This document shows positions 1-10,777 of a stretch of DNA of 64,000 bases, one piece after another; within the stretch, counting starts at the first letter, position 1, and each line of letters opens with the position of its first letter. The DNA is from Candidatus Phaeomarinobacter ectocarpi (GTDB lineage Bacteria; Pseudomonadota; Alphaproteobacteria; CGMCC-115125): assembly GCF_000689395.1 (NCBI RefSeq), contig NZ_HG966617.1, positions 2,640,721 to 2,704,720 of the forward strand, read 5' to 3'. A program made the position numbers and the translations under genes. The notes beneath the pieces were generated by a model, which had not been told where the DNA came from, did not search any database, and saw only the letters and a list, made by a program, of their open reading frames with translations.

Positions 1-33
1 AGGGCGGCTCAAACGAGCCGCCCTTTCTTTTTG
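1..33. terminator. Rho-independent terminator-like hairpin next to clpB
   Basis: Arms at 1-10 and 15-24 are perfectly complementary around a 4-nt loop, and a T-rich run follows at 25-33. The T-run gives it plus-strand polarity. It lies 15 bases past the clpB stop, so it may also serve clpB on the minus strand if an A-run precedes base 1, which is outside the window. Confidence 0.75.
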
Positions 34-47
34 TCTGATACGCGACG

Positions 48-2711
48 CTAGTGCACGACGGGCCCTTCCGGGTCGTCACCAACCGGTGGGACGGTCGGCA
101 AATCGGAGCCAAGCCCGCCAAAATCAGCGCTTACATCGCGGCCATTGATGATCAGGCCACCTTCGCCCGCATCCACCTTGACGGTTTCGCCATCATGGAC
201 AGCGCCCTCAAGCACAAGCTCTGCAAGGGGGTCCTGCAGGGCGCGCTGGATGACACGCTTCAAGGGACGTGCCCCATAGGCGGGGTCATAGCCCTTCTCA
301 GCCATCCACAGCTTGGCAGCTTCTGTCAGCTCCAGCGTGATCTTGCGGCCCTCCAGCAGGCGCATGAGGCCGCCCATCTGGATATCCACAATGCCGGACA
401 TCTGATCGCGTCCCAGACGATGGAACAGGATGATCTCGTCCAACCGGTTGAGGAATTCAGGCCGGAAATGCATCCGCACAGACCCCATCACCTGCTCACG
501 CACGGCTTCGGAGTCTTCGCCATCGGCCTGCGCCACCAGATACTCAGCGCCCATATTGGACGTCATGATGATCAGCGTGTTGCGGAAGTCGACGGTGCGG
601 CCCTGCCCGTCTGTCAGGCGTCCGTCATCGAGCACCTGCAGCAGGACGTTAAACACGTCTGGATGCGCCTTCTCGATCTCGTCAAACAGCACGACCTGGT
701 AGGGCCGCCTGCGAACGGCTTCGGTCAGTGCGCCGCCTTCCTCGTAGCCCACATAGCCCGGAGGCGCCCCGATCAAACGGGCAACCGAGTGCTTCTCCAT
801 GTATTCGGACATGTCCATGCGAACGATGGCGCTGTCATCATCAAACAGGAAGCCCGCCAGAGCCTTTGTGAGCTCCGTCTTGCCGACGCCCGTTGGCCCG
901 AGGAACATGAAGGACCCAATCGGCCTGTTGGGGTCCTGCAGACCCGCACGGGCCCGCCGCACGGCACGGCTGACGGCCGCCACAGCTTCCTTCTGGCCAA
1001 TCACGCGATTTGCCAGTGCAGACTCCATCTGCAGCAGCTTCTCGCGCTCACCTTCCAGCATCTTGTCGACGGGAATGCCCGTCCAGCGCGAGACGATGCC
1101 CGCCACATGCTCGTCGGTCACTTCTTCGTCCAGCATCGCGCCGGCGTCCACGTCTTCAGGTTCCGCCAGCTTCTTTTCAAGCTCGGGAATGATGCCGTAA
1201 GCAAGCTCACTGGCCTGTTCCAGATTGCCCGCACGCTGCGCCTTCTCAAGGTCACCGCGCGCCTGATCCAACTGCTCTTTCAGCTTCTGGGAGCCCGCGA
1301 GTTTTTCCTTCTCGCCTTCCCAGCGCGCTGTCAGCTCAGACGCCCGCTGTTCAAGCTCAGCCAGGTCCTTCTCAAGCGTTTCAAGACGATCCTTGGACGC
1401 TGAGTCGGTTTCCTTCTTGAGGGCTTCACGCTCAATCTTAAGCTGGATGACACGCCGGTCGAGCTCATCAAGCTCTTCGGGTTTGGAATCCACCTGCATC
1501 CGCAACCGGCTGGCGGCTTCATCCACGAGGTCAATCGCCTTGTCCGGCAAAAACCGCTCGGTGATGTAGCGATCACTCAGCTGGGCCGCAGCCACGATGG
1601 CGCTGTCGGTGATTCTCACCCCGTGATGCAGCTCGTATTTTTCTTTCAGCCCACGGAGAATCGAAATCGTGTCTTCGATTGTCGGCTCGTTGACCATCAC
1701 CGGCTGAAAGCGACGGGCCAGAGCAGCGTCTTTTTCAACGTGCTTGCGGTACTCGTCCAGCGTGGTGGCGCCGATACAGTGCAGCTCACCGCGCGCCAGA
1801 GCAGGCTTGAGCAGGTTTGAGGCATCCATCGCCCCGTCTGTCTTGCCGGCACCCACGAGCGTGTGCATTTCATCGATGAACAGGATGATCTGGCCATCAG
1901 CGGATGTGACTTCGTTGAGAACCGCCTTGAGGCGCTCCTCAAACTCACCGCGATATTTGGCACCAGCAATCAGCGAGCCCATGTCGAGCGCCAGCAGAGA
2001 CTTCTGCTTGAGGCTCTCGGGCACGTCTCCATTGACGATTCGCAGCGCCAGACCTTCCGCAATGGCAGTCTTGCCGACGCCCGGCTCACCAATGAGCACG
2101 GGATTGTTCTTGGTCCGGCGGGACAGAACCTGGATCGTCCGGCGAATTTCTTCGTCGCGGCCAATCACCGGGTCGAGTTTGCCGTCCCGCGCAACCTGCG
2201 TCAGGTCACGGGCATATTTCTTGAGCGCGTCATACTGGTCCTCAGCCCCGGCACTGTCGGCCGTGCGGCCCTTGCGCAGATCCTGAATTGCGGTGTTAAG
2301 CCCCGTGGGCGTCACGCCCGCTTCCTTGAGCGCTTTGCCGGCATCAGTCTGTGTCGCCATGACGAGGGCAAGCAGCACCCGTTCAGCGGTGACAAAACTG
2401 TCGCCTTCCTTCTTGGAGATTTCTTCCGCCGTATCGAACACGCGCGCGGTTTCCGGCGCGAGATACAGCTGTCCGGCACCCGTCCCTTCCACCTTGGGAA
2501 GCTTGTCGAGTGTCAGTTCAATGGCCTGCAGCGCCACATCAGGGCGTCCACCGGCTTTGCGAATAAGATTTGCAGCCAGACCTTCCTCGTCATCGAGGAG
2601 GACCTTGAGCATGTGCTCCGGCTTGAATTGTTGATGGCCTTCGCGAACGGCCAGCCCCTGCGCAGATTGCAGAAAGCCTTTTACGCGATCTGTATAGCTC
2701 TCGAGATTCAT
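48..2711 (-). CDS. clpB: ATP-dependent disaggregase ClpB
   Basis: ClpB is a hexameric cytosolic AAA+ chaperone that pulls aggregated proteins apart with DnaK/DnaJ. The 887-residue product has the full family layout. It starts with an N-terminal Clp repeat domain (about 1-145), followed by a first AAA+ module with Walker A GEPGVGKT at 208-215. A long coiled-coil middle domain (about 405-525) is rich in E, K and L. A second AAA+ module carries GPTGVGKT near 610, and a ClpB D2 C-terminal domain ends the protein. Length matches the usual 850-870 plus a short tail. The middle domain separates it from ClpA and ClpC. It is a classical heat-shock gene, and an RpoH2-type sigma factor lies at the far end of the window. 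I could not fix its promoter by eye. Confidence 0.98.
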   Translation of the reverse strand: MNLESYTDRVKGFLQSAQGLAVREGHQQFKPEHMLKVLLDDEEGLAANLIRKAGGRPDVALQAIELTLDKLPKVEGTGAGQLYLAPETARVFDTAEEISKKEGDSFVTAERVLLALVMATQTDAGKALKEAGVTPTGLNTAIQDLRKGRTADSAGAEDQYDALKKYARDLTQVARDGKLDPVIGRDEEIRRTIQVLSRRTKNNPVLIGEPGVGKTAIAEGLALRIVNGDVPESLKQKSLLALDMGSLIAGAKYRGEFEERLKAVLNEVTSADGQIILFIDEMHTLVGAGKTDGAMDASNLLKPALARGELHCIGATTLDEYRKHVEKDAALARRFQPVMVNEPTIEDTISILRGLKEKYELHHGVRITDSAIVAAAQLSDRYITERFLPDKAIDLVDEAASRLRMQVDSKPEELDELDRRVIQLKIEREALKKETDSASKDRLETLEKDLAELEQRASELTARWEGEKEKLAGSQKLKEQLDQARGDLEKAQRAGNLEQASELAYGIIPELEKKLAEPEDVDAGAMLDEEVTDEHVAGIVSRWTGIPVDKMLEGEREKLLQMESALANRVIGQKEAVAAVSRAVRRARAGLQDPNRPIGSFMFLGPTGVGKTELTKALAGFLFDDDSAIVRMDMSEYMEKHSVARLIGAPPGYVGYEEGGALTEAVRRRPYQVVLFDEIEKAHPDVFNVLLQVLDDGRLTDGQGRTVDFRNTLIIMTSNMGAEYLVAQADGEDSEAVREQVMGSVRMHFRPEFLNRLDEIILFHRLGRDQMSGIVDIQMGGLMRLLEGRKITLELTEAAKLWMAEKGYDPAYGARPLKRVIQRALQDPLAELVLEGAVHDGETVKVDAGEGGLIINGRDVSADFGGLGSDLPTVPPVGDDPEGPVVH

Positions 2712-2999
2712 CGAGGTCCCTCTTTTCAGCCCTTATTGGCACTGTATGAAACGTCCCCATTCGGGCAACGTTCCGGAGTTATGTTTGACGCAAGATCGCC
2801 CAAAAGAGGCACGTTCCTGCCCATTACATGTGGTGTGCCATTTGAGCCACACAAGTGCCCAGCTTCACAAAGCAGCAAAAAATCGAGGCGAAAGCCGCTG
2901 ATTTGACAAGGCTACCCCATCAAGGTTGCCATGACGTTCACACGAAGATGACCTTCACAACACGCCGGCCACCTCACGAGTTTGGAGAAACGACCCAAA

Positions 3000-3794
3000 A
3001 TGGCTGATTCCCGCGTTACAGCGCTCTACCGCTACCCCGTCAAAGGCCTGTCACCGGAGGAACTGCCAAAAGTCAGCCTCAAAGCGGGCGGCACCATGCC
3101 CTGGGATCGCGCATTTGCCATTGAAAACGGGACAACGGACTTTGACCCCGCCGACCCGCAATACTTCCCGAAGACCAAGTTCCTGATGCTGGCAAAGAAC
3201 GAGCGGCTGGCGACACTGGAAACCCGTTTCGACGATGACAGCGGCACGTTGACGGTCCTGCGCCGCGACAAGGGCGGGAAAGCCAAGCAGGTGGCCAAAG
3301 GCGACATCACCTCACGCATTGGCCGTCAGCTGATCGAGCACTTTTTGACCAGTTACATGGAAGACGATCTGCGCGGACCACCGCGCATCGTGACAGTGCC
3401 GGACGCTGCGGGCGCCGGATTTTCGTTTTCTGATGTGCCGATGAAAGTTCTGTCGCTCATCAATTTAGCAAGCGTGCGTGATCTGGAGCGGGTCACCGGC
3501 GAACCGGTGGATCCACTTCGTTTCCGCGGCAATGTCTATGTGGATGGGTTGCCCGCCTGGAGCGAGCTGGAGTGGGAGAACAAGACGTTCTCCATCGGGT
3601 CGTTAAAGGTAAAAGGGATTCTGCGCACCCAGCGCTGCGCCGCGACCAACGTCAATCCAACGACCGCCAAGCGGGACATGAATGTGCCCCAGACCTTGCG
3701 CATCGGCTATGGCCACATGGACATGGGGCTGTATTGCGAAGTGTTGGAAGACGGAAATCTTGCGACCGGTGATGTTCTGACACCACCGGCCTGA
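3000..3794 (+). CDS. MOSC domain-containing protein
   Basis: This product of about 264 residues has an N-terminal MOSC beta-barrel (motif YRYPVKGLSPEEL near the start) and a C-terminal MOSC domain. That domain includes the family's RFRGNVYVDG and the late Cys in TQRCAATNVNPTT that is typical of sulfur-carrying MOSC proteins. Members act in molybdenum-cofactor-linked sulfur transfer or reduction of N-hydroxylated compounds, as in YiiM, YcbX and mARC. The substrate here is unknown. I chose the ATG at 3000 over an upstream TTG at 2982, because GGAG at 2984-2987 can serve the ATG. It is a single gene, divergent from clpB. Confidence 0.88.
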   Translation: MADSRVTALYRYPVKGLSPEELPKVSLKAGGTMPWDRAFAIENGTTDFDPADPQYFPKTKFLMLAKNERLATLETRFDDDSGTLTVLRRDKGGKAKQVAKGDITSRIGRQLIEHFLTSYMEDDLRGPPRIVTVPDAAGAGFSFSDVPMKVLSLINLASVRDLERVTGEPVDPLRFRGNVYVDGLPAWSELEWENKTFSIGSLKVKGILRTQRCAATNVNPTTAKRDMNVPQTLRIGYGHMDMGLYCEVLEDGNLATGDVLTPPA

Positions 3795-3821
3795 TCAACG
3801 TGCAGGCGAATAATACCTGCC

Positions 3822-4409
3822 TTAAGCAGGCTCACTCACCGCATCATCCGTATCGCCCTCAGGTGCCGGCGCAGGCTTCAGCTTGATGACTTCCGCCTCA
3901 TTGGGGGATGAATCGTCATCATCACCGCCTGTATCAGCATTTGTGTCCGCATCCGCACGATTGCCATCCACTTCTGCGGCTTCGGTCTTCTCCTGGACGT
4001 TGTCGCGACGCCGGCGGCCCCGGCGACGATTGCCGCCATCACGTCCACCGTCAGACTTTTCAGCGTTTCCGTCTGCGGAGTCGCCATCGCCATTGCCGTT
4101 GGCTTCCGCTTCTGCCGCCGCACGTTGCTCGCGTTGCTCACGCTGTTGCTGGTTTTGCTGCTGCGTCTCAAGCACCATGCGGTAATAGTGTTCCGCGTGC
4201 TGAAGATAGTTTTCAGCACCCACACGGTCTCCGCTGGCTGCCGCGTCGCGGGCAAGCTGCTGGTACTTTTCGCTGATGTGGCTCGCGTTACCGCGAATCT
4301 TCACATCCGGCCCGTTACTTTCATACGACCGGTTGGCATTGTTGCCACCGCCACCACCAGGCTTGCGCCCACGGCCGCGTGATCTGTTGTTCTGCTTGTT
4401 ATTCGCCAC
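3822..4409 (-). CDS. DUF4167 domain-containing protein (RNA-binding-like, disordered)
   Basis: The 195-residue protein begins with a basic Arg/Gly/Asn-rich stretch. A short conserved helical segment follows at about 37-85 (GNASHISEKYQQLARDAA then ENYLQHAEHYYRMV), which is the DUF4167 signature of alphaproteobacteria. The rest is low-complexity Gln, then Arg (RRRGRRRR), then a strongly acidic tail. The function is unproven; the composition suggests nucleic-acid or ribonucleoprotein binding. The start codon is GTG with GGGA about 8 bases upstream. It sits between clpB and prmC, an arrangement I associate with related alphaproteobacteria from memory. Confidence 0.9.
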   Translation of the reverse strand: MANNKQNNRSRGRGRKPGGGGGNNANRSYESNGPDVKIRGNASHISEKYQQLARDAAASGDRVGAENYLQHAEHYYRMVLETQQQNQQQREQREQRAAAEAEANGNGDGDSADGNAEKSDGGRDGGNRRRGRRRRDNVQEKTEAAEVDGNRADADTNADTGGDDDDSSPNEAEVIKLKPAPAPEGDTDDAVSEPA

Positions 4410-4877
4410 TGTGTGTTCCCATTACGTGGTCAAAACATCTGTCAGGGTCGGCACATCGCATGGCGACATGCCGTACCACTGAAATTTTGGACGAGCCGGG
4501 ATCACTCTCCCGGCGTCATCATGTGTCGTCTTGCTTTTGGCGGTTTTTCAAGCGCGCTGGGCCCATATGGCCGCGCCGCTCAGTTTCTGCCGCAAAACTG
4601 CTATTCCCGATATTGACCCTGCAAGCCGCTGCCACCGCATCCATTCAAACTCAGCCTGCGCATGAATCGGCGCGGGCAAAGTACATGTCACCAACCGCTT
4701 TATTCCTGAGGCCTGTGACAATCACAGGGTTCATTTTCGCGGTCTGTGGTGGGCAGGAGAGCGCCTCAAAAGGCCGGAGCGCACATATGCGCGTATCCCC
4801 TTGACTTCAACCTAGCCCCTCACCCGGCCCAAACCAAGCCCTTTTTGGTTAAGGCGGAAAACACCGTAAACCAGCCG
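4410..4877. other. 468-base intergenic region between DUF4167 and prmC
   Basis: No credible coding frame is seen here. It holds a perfect inverted repeat, CCTGTGA (4712-4718) and TCACAGG (4722-4728), with a 3-base centre, which has the geometry of a dimeric regulator site. A weak AACCAA/TTGGTT hairpin near 4829-4848 lies just past the prmC stop but lacks a T-run. The stretch should carry the DUF4167 promoter on the minus strand, which I could not identify. Confidence 0.4.
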
Positions 4878-5759
4878 TCAATGGCGTGGCGCGCGGGCCA
4901 CAATGACCCGGGGACGCCCCGCCAGGTCGCGCAGCATGCCAAGACCCGGGCCAAACACGCTGGCCCCGACACCGGACAGGATCCCTTGAACAGCGGCAGC
5001 CTGAGTCGGCCCGATTTCAAAAGCCAGGAGCGCGCCAGGCAACGCAACGAGCGGCAACTGTCCAGCGATCCGCCGATAAGGCTCCAGACCATCAGCGCCC
5101 CCGTCCAACGCTCGCATCGGGTCATGCCCGCGCACGTCACGCATCAGACCCGGCAACTCCCCGCGAGCGATATAGGGGGGATTGGAAACAACCACATCCG
5201 CCAGGCGGGTCGGCACCCGCCCCCAGTCAGACAGGACGAACGCCGCCCGATCATCAACCCCGATTGCTCGGGCATTGGCCCGCGCCATCCGCAGCGCGCC
5301 GTATGACAGATCAGACCCCAGCCCGCGTGCCTGCGGCAAAGCGGAAAGCAGTGCCAGCAATATGGCGCCGGCCCCCGTTCCCAGATCGCGAATGAAAGGA
5401 CGCCGTCGCCCACCCACACGGTCCAGCACGGCAGCAACCAGCGTTTCGGTATCAGGGCGCGGATCCAGCGTGTCGCCGGACACACCAAGCTCCAGCCCCC
5501 AGAATTCACGGCGGCCCAGGATGCGCGAGACAGGTTTTCCCTGAGATCGCGCGTCCAGAAACATCTGAAATGTCTGTCCGGCCTCGGGCGCAATGGCGTC
5601 ATCGCCATGCATCACCAGTGCTTCATGGCTCAACCCAGAAGCAGCCTGAAGCAGCACGCGCGCATCAAGCGCCGCTGTTTCAATGTCATGCTGAGTGAGA
5701 AACGCCCGCCCTCGCGATAGCGCCTGCGACAGGGTTTCACCTGTCACATGGGCACTCAC
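4878..5759 (-). CDS. prmC: Peptide chain release factor N5-glutamine methyltransferase
   Basis: PrmC (HemK) methylates the glutamine of the GGQ motif of RF1 and RF2 using SAM, which raises termination efficiency. The 293-residue protein has an N-terminal helical domain and a Rossmann methyltransferase fold. The SAM loop is [13 protein letters not shown], and NPPYIARGE is the diagnostic glutamine-binding motif. The GTG start at 5759 overlaps the prfA stop by four bases (GTGA), so it is translationally coupled to its own substrate gene. It is the last gene of the prfA-prmC pair. Confidence 0.96.
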   Translation of the reverse strand: MSAHVTGETLSQALSRGRAFLTQHDIETAALDARVLLQAASGLSHEALVMHGDDAIAPEAGQTFQMFLDARSQGKPVSRILGRREFWGLELGVSGDTLDPRPDTETLVAAVLDRVGGRRRPFIRDLGTGAGAILLALLSALPQARGLGSDLSYGALRMARANARAIGVDDRAAFVLSDWGRVPTRLADVVVSNPPYIARGELPGLMRDVRGHDPMRALDGGADGLEPYRRIAGQLPLVALPGALLAFEIGPTQAAAVQGILSGVGASVFGPGLGMLRDLAGRPRVIVARAPRH

Positions 5760-6841
5760 GCGTCTTCAGGCTCGTTGATGGCAGCAAGGCGCGCGGCCTG
5801 ATCTTCCGTAATCAGCGCATCCACAACTTCATCCAGCGCATCGCCGGCAATCACCTGATCCAGCTTGTACAGCGTCAGATTGATCCGGTGATCCGTCACG
5901 CGGCCCTGGGGAAAATTATATGTCCGAATGCGCTCGGACCGGTCGCCAGAGCCAACCTGGCCACGCCGTGCTTCGGCGCGTTCCGCATCCACCTTGGCGC
6001 GCTCTGCATCAAATATCCGGGCCCGGAGAATCTTCATGCCCTTGGCGCGGTTCTTGTGTTGCGATTTTTCATCCTGCTGCGACACCACAATGCCGGTGGG
6101 AATATGGGTAATGCGCACGGCACTGTCCGTCGTATTGACTGACTGGCCACCGGGGCCTGAGGCACGGAACACATCAACGCGCAGATCTTTTTCTTCGATC
6201 TGGACGTCCACTTCTTCGGCTTCGGGCAGCACGGCAACGGTCGCTGCCGACGTATGGATGCGTCCTGATCCTTCCGTCTCCGGCACCCGCTGAACACGGT
6301 GCACGCCGGATTCGTATTTCAACCGGGCAAACACGCCTTCGCCCTTGATGCCGGCAATGACTTCCTTGTAGCCACCAACGTCGCCTTCGGACACGGAAAT
6401 GATCTCCAGCTTCCACCCGTGCAATTCCGCGTAGCGCTGATACATACGAAATAGGCTGCCGGCAAAAAGAGCTGCTTCATCACCGCCAGTGCCTGCGCGC
6501 ACTTCAAGAATGGCGTCGCGGGCGTCTGCAACGTCTTTTGGCAGAAGCAGGATGGAAATCTCATGCTCGATGTCGGGAATGCTAGCCTCAAGCTCAGCGC
6601 GCTCTTCACTCGCCATCTCGCGCATGTCCGCGTCGAGACCCTCGTCGTCAAGCATGACCGAAAGATCGGCCAGCTCTGTGCGCGCGCTCTGTAGCTTGCG
6701 CGCAGCGGCAACCACCGGCTGGAGTTCAGCAAACTCCTTCGACAGCGCCACATAGGCGTCAGGATCCGGATTGTCAGACATCTTAGCTTCAAGATCAGCC
6801 TGACGGGCCAGCAATTGTTCGATTTTTTGCTCGGAGAGCAT
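5756..6841 (-). CDS. prfA: Peptide chain release factor 1
   Basis: RF1 recognises UAA and UAG in the ribosomal A site and triggers peptidyl-tRNA hydrolysis. The reading frame from the ATG at 6841 gives 361 residues, the usual RF1 length. An in-frame TTG at 6850 would add three residues and is less likely. The GGQ catalytic loop ([17 protein letters not shown]) is intact, and an RF1-type codon-recognition domain precedes it. prmC follows with a four-base overlap. Confidence 0.97.
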   Translation of the reverse strand: MLSEQKIEQLLARQADLEAKMSDNPDPDAYVALSKEFAELQPVVAAARKLQSARTELADLSVMLDDEGLDADMREMASEERAELEASIPDIEHEISILLLPKDVADARDAILEVRAGTGGDEAALFAGSLFRMYQRYAELHGWKLEIISVSEGDVGGYKEVIAGIKGEGVFARLKYESGVHRVQRVPETEGSGRIHTSAATVAVLPEAEEVDVQIEEKDLRVDVFRASGPGGQSVNTTDSAVRITHIPTGIVVSQQDEKSQHKNRAKGMKILRARIFDAERAKVDAERAEARRGQVGSGDRSERIRTYNFPQGRVTDHRINLTLYKLDQVIAGDALDEVVDALITEDQAARLAAINEPEDA

Positions 6842-6898
6842 GGGGGCCAACGCTACTTGAGGGAAACGAGAGACGGCTTGTTAGGCTGCCGCGTATCG

Positions 6899-8104
6899 CT
6901 ACTGCCCTGAAAGCGTGGCCGGATCAAGGGGCATGTCCGCAAGGACCTTCCCGTTTGGACCCGCAGCACCCGCCGATTTGCCATCTACGAAGAGCTGCAA
7001 TGCGCCTGCATTGCGCGTGGCCAGTACCATGCCGGTGCGGTTTGGCGCCCGATAGCTTTCACCTGCCCGAAGCGTGCGCGACAGTAATACGTTGCCATCC
7101 CCATCTTCGACCCGGACCCATGTCTGCGCATTGGCACGAATGAAAATGCGGCTGTCATGGTTCTGCTGACCGTAAACAAAGCCTTCCCAGGCACGCTCGG
7201 CACCGGTTTCAAGCGGAGATACCTGGTCTTCAGAAGGGGTCGTCGCTGCGGGAGCAACTGTTGGTTCTTGTGCAGCTGCTGTTTCCGTCGCCGCTTCACC
7301 TTCACCCCCGGAGGCCTCATCGGAGATTGCGCCCGGAGTGCCATCAGCACCTGTCTGGGCAGCTGTGTCCACCTCAGCGGTCGTATTGGTTTCACCAGCT
7401 GCATTATCAGTTTGAGGTGCCGCTGCACCAGACACGTCGCCCGTAGCACTTGCTGCCGTACCACCGTCGGTTGCCTCAGCAGATTCACCGCCGTCAGGAC
7501 CTGTCTCGGCGGCACCTGCCGCAGCTGAACCACGTTCTACAGCCGTGCGCGGCAGCGATGCCGGACGTACGACTGGCGCGACGCGCGTTTCAGGAACCAC
7601 GCTTGGCACACCTGTTGTGCGTTCTTCAACGACACGGTCAGCCGACACCGTCAGTGTCCACACACCGTAGAGGGCCGCCAGCGCCAAAACGGCAACCACC
7701 ACAAATGCGCCACGCGGTATCCGCGATTCTTCTTCAGCTTCAGGGAACACCAGCGCGGGACCAGAAGTCTTTGCGGCATCAAACTCGGCCTTGAAAGCCG
7801 TCACGATCTCAACTTCATCGAGACCGAGATACTCTGCATACGTCCGAACAAACCCGATGGAGTAAGCACGGCCAGGCAGCGCATCAAAGTCGCCGCCTTC
7901 GATGGCTTCAATCTGATCACGGCGAATGCGCAACTGACTGGCGACGGCAGAAATGTCCTCGCCCAATGCAAGTCGAGCCGCATGCATCTGAGCACCGGTA
8001 GTTCCGCGCGGTTCGGGATTGTCATCCTGAATGTCGCGCAGGTGCAGCCGTCGCGTCGAACGAACCGATGCGTCTTCCAGATTGAGTTTAGTCACTTTGC
8101 CCAT
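6899..8104 (-). CDS. RodZ-like helix-turn-helix / DUF4115 membrane protein
   Basis: The architecture is that of RodZ-type proteins. A cytoplasmic HTH_25 domain (about residues 39-105, motif MHAARLALGEDISAVASQLRI) is followed by one transmembrane segment (about 135-155, FVVVAVLALAALYGVWTLTV). Next comes a long Ala/Thr/Glu/Gly-rich periplasmic linker, and then a C-terminal DUF4115 domain (RIFIRANAQTWVRVEDGDG). RodZ links MreB to the cell-wall elongation machinery. Not every HTH/DUF4115 protein has been tested, so I leave the symbol blank. I prefer the ATG at 8104 (MGKVTKLNL); an upstream ATG at 8164 would add 20 residues without family character. Confidence 0.82.
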   Translation of the reverse strand: MGKVTKLNLEDASVRSTRRLHLRDIQDDNPEPRGTTGAQMHAARLALGEDISAVASQLRIRRDQIEAIEGGDFDALPGRAYSIGFVRTYAEYLGLDEVEIVTAFKAEFDAAKTSGPALVFPEAEEESRIPRGAFVVVAVLALAALYGVWTLTVSADRVVEERTTGVPSVVPETRVAPVVRPASLPRTAVERGSAAAGAAETGPDGGESAEATDGGTAASATGDVSGAAAPQTDNAAGETNTTAEVDTAAQTGADGTPGAISDEASGGEGEAATETAAAQEPTVAPAATTPSEDQVSPLETGAERAWEGFVYGQQNHDSRIFIRANAQTWVRVEDGDGNVLLSRTLRAGESYRAPNRTGMVLATRNAGALQLFVDGKSAGAAGPNGKVLADMPLDPATLSGQ

Positions 8105-8320
8105 AATTACGGCCTGCGTGTCCCCATTGGCGCCTGGATGCCGTGCCCTACCAGGGCATCTCATGTCGCCGAAACCAATATGTGTCCCGTACCTGCGCGC
8201 CTCGAAGCATATCCAAATACAACCCAGGGACCGCGCAGCTTGTGGATAACTACCCCTCAGGATGTCAGAAGATGGTTACTAAACAAAAAACCACCCGTAA
8301 CTGCAATGGTTTAGGGCTGT

Positions 8321-10585
8321 TTAGAGCGGAATCTTGTTGTCGAAGGCAAATTCGGCCAGCTGCGAGCGAAGGCTGCTGTCCGGCAGGCTGAGACGCTCAT
8401 TCACAAAGTCCGCGAGCTTGCCCGCGTCCAGTTCCAAGATCATGGCCTTCACCGGCCCAACCGCAGCAGGCGGAATGGAGAGCGTCCGGAAGCCAAGTGC
8501 GACCAGCGTCATGGCCTCAAGCGGGCGACCGGCCATCTCCCCGCACAGGGATACCGGCACATCGTGAACACCGCACTGGGCCACCACATGCTGCAAAAAC
8601 GACAGAACTGCGGGACTTAGCAGGTCATACCGGTCGCCGACCCGGGGATTCCCCCGGTCGCTGGCAAAGAAGAACTGCAGCAGGTCGTTCGAGCCGATGG
8701 AAATAAAATCCACCAACGGCAGCAGGGCATCCAGCTGCCATGCCAAAGACGGCACCTCAAGCATCGACCCTACTTTGATGTCCAACGGTCTGGGATGGCC
8801 AAGCCGCTGCAGGCGCGCGAGCTCCTTGTCTAGAAGCTCCCGCGCCGCCTGAAATTCACTCACCTGCGCAACCATGGGAAACATCAAACGCAGATTACGC
8901 CCGGCTGCCGCCTGCAAAAGAGCCCGCAGCTGATACCGCAACAGCCCCGGCCGATCGAGCGCAATACGGATCGCCCGCCAGCCCAGAGCCGGATTTTCTT
9001 CTTTGGCATGAGCCAGATAGGGCAGCACCTTGTCGCCACCCACATCAAGGGTGCGGAACGTCACCGGCTTGTCGCCCGCCTCGTCCAGCACTTCCGTATA
9101 GAATGCCTGCTGCTCGGACAGTTTGGGCATGGCGGATGCAATGAGAAACTGCAGCTCGGTCCTGAACAGGCCGATGCCATCCGCACCTGCTTCGTGCAGA
9201 TGCGGCAGATCGACCATGAGGCCTGCATTGATCGTCAACGACACAGCGATGCCGTCCTTCGTCACCGCCGGTTTGTCGCGCAGCTCGCGGAACTGCGCCT
9301 GCCGCTTGGCCCGAAAACGCGCTTTTTCAGAATATGAATCGACGATTTCCGAAGACGGCAGAGCGTAGACTTCGCCAGTGTCACCATCGGCAATAACAGC
9401 ATCACCTGCTTCCAGCAGATCCGTAATGCCTTCCACGCGGCCAATCATCGGGATGCCAAGCGCGCGGGCCACGATGGACACATGCGCCGTCGCAGATCCT
9501 TCCTCCAGTACCAGGGCACGCAGCTTGTCGCTGTCATAATCCAGCAGTTCAGCGGGGCCCATGTTGCGCGCAATGATGATGGCGTCGGTCGGCAGATCGT
9601 CACCGGCCGCGGTCAATGGCACACCAACAAGATGACTCAACAGCCGGTTGGCGAGATCATCAAGATCGTGAAGCCGCTCACGCAGATAGGGGTCGGTCTG
9701 CCGCATGAGCCGCGCGCGGGTTTCGTTCTGCACCCGCTCAACAGCCGCTTCAGCCGTCAGACCGCTCTCAATCGCTTCACGCAGACGCGCCAACCACCCG
9801 CGGTCATTCGCAAACATGCGGTACGTTTCGAGGATTTCACGATGCTCGCCTGCCCGCCCCAGATTGTCTCCCGACAACATGGCGTCAACCTGCGCCCGCA
9901 ACTGGCCGATGGCCTCTTCAATACGGCCAAGCTCCTCGCCGGTATCCTCGGCAATGATCTTGGTGACGTGAAATCTCGGCTGGTGCAGGACCGCATGGCC
10001 AAGGGCGATGCCTTCAGAGATTGCAACGCCGTGGTGATGCATGGCGCGGTCATCAACCAGTTCGGCTTCATGCAGCGCCGCCAGGTTCACCAGCTCGCCG
10101 GACGCCACCATCTCCGCCAGCACCATGGCCACGGTTTCGAGCGCTTCCATCTCTTCCAGCTTGTAGGCGCGCGTTGTGGCGTTTTGAACCGCAAGCACGC
10201 CAAGCACACGCCCGGACCGCAGCAGCGGCACACCGAGATAGGAAAGATAGGGGTCTTCGCCGGTCTCAGGGCGATGGGCAAAGGCCGGGTGCTGCTGCGC
10301 ATGGGACAGAGCTAATGGTCGCGCTGTTTGCGCAACCGTACCGACCAGACCTTCGCCAAGCGCCAGGAACGTATTGTGTACGGCTTCGGCACGCAGTCCT
10401 TCAGTCGCAAACAGCTCCAACCGGTTGTCGGGCTGCAGCAGGTAGATGGAGCACACTTCTGCCACCATATTGGAGGCAATCAGGCGCACTACAGCCTGCA
10501 GCCGGTCATCAGCTGACCCGGACTGTGCCATCACTTCCCGAAGGCTTCTCAATAATGTGCGCGGACCGTGCGCTGTCGCTACCAC
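8321..10585 (-). CDS. ptsP: PEP-protein phosphotransferase PtsP (EI-Ntr)
   Basis: This is enzyme I of the nitrogen phosphotransferase system. It takes phosphate from phosphoenolpyruvate and passes it to NPr and then EIIA-Ntr, signalling nitrogen and carbon status rather than importing sugar. The 754-residue product has an N-terminal GAF domain (about 15-160). EI domains follow: a swivelling domain with the phospho-histidine in GSATAHVSIVARALGIP, and a PEP-binding TIM barrel (GADGIGLFRTELQFL, SIGSNDLLQF). The GAF domain separates it from sugar-type PtsI. The start is GTG. The palindrome TGATCT-N7-AGATCA at 10675-10693 lies upstream. Confidence 0.95.
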   Translation of the reverse strand: MVATAHGPRTLLRSLREVMAQSGSADDRLQAVVRLIASNMVAEVCSIYLLQPDNRLELFATEGLRAEAVHNTFLALGEGLVGTVAQTARPLALSHAQQHPAFAHRPETGEDPYLSYLGVPLLRSGRVLGVLAVQNATTRAYKLEEMEALETVAMVLAEMVASGELVNLAALHEAELVDDRAMHHHGVAISEGIALGHAVLHQPRFHVTKIIAEDTGEELGRIEEAIGQLRAQVDAMLSGDNLGRAGEHREILETYRMFANDRGWLARLREAIESGLTAEAAVERVQNETRARLMRQTDPYLRERLHDLDDLANRLLSHLVGVPLTAAGDDLPTDAIIIARNMGPAELLDYDSDKLRALVLEEGSATAHVSIVARALGIPMIGRVEGITDLLEAGDAVIADGDTGEVYALPSSEIVDSYSEKARFRAKRQAQFRELRDKPAVTKDGIAVSLTINAGLMVDLPHLHEAGADGIGLFRTELQFLIASAMPKLSEQQAFYTEVLDEAGDKPVTFRTLDVGGDKVLPYLAHAKEENPALGWRAIRIALDRPGLLRYQLRALLQAAAGRNLRLMFPMVAQVSEFQAARELLDKELARLQRLGHPRPLDIKVGSMLEVPSLAWQLDALLPLVDFISIGSNDLLQFFFASDRGNPRVGDRYDLLSPAVLSFLQHVVAQCGVHDVPVSLCGEMAGRPLEAMTLVALGFRTLSIPPAAVGPVKAMILELDAGKLADFVNERLSLPDSSLRSQLAEFAFDNKIPL

Positions 10586-10777
10586 CGGCGGCTAACCTCT
10601 ATCGCTATATGTCGCTGGACTGGAGACGCGAGCGCGTCGCCAAATACAAGTGCCGCAAAAAAGCGGCTCAAATTTGATCTACAAATAAGATCATCATGAA
10701 TGCAGCACTTATAGCATGGGCAGGAGTGCCCGACGCGCTATTGACCCTACTAGGTCCGCCACACCTGTTTACCTGTG

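Noticed and set aside
2712-2800. RpoH-type promoter upstream of clpB
   Set aside because: A GTTG and CATACA pair with 17-base spacing is present on the minus strand, but it departs from the heat-shock consensus at the critical positions, so I did not call it.
1863-2906. Long plus-strand reading frame opposite clpB
   Set aside because: It is antisense to a full-length ClpB. GC-rich DNA leaves long open frames opposite real genes, and its translation matches no family.
5742-5764. Second ECF41 promoter at the prfA-prmC border
   Set aside because: TGTCACA and CGTC occur on the plus strand, but with a 12-base spacer, inside prmC/prfA and pointing the wrong way.
10625-10667. Hairpins between lysC and ptsP as a terminator
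   Set aside because: GACGCG/CGCGTC and GCCGC/GCGGC stems are present, but neither is followed by a T-run in either direction.
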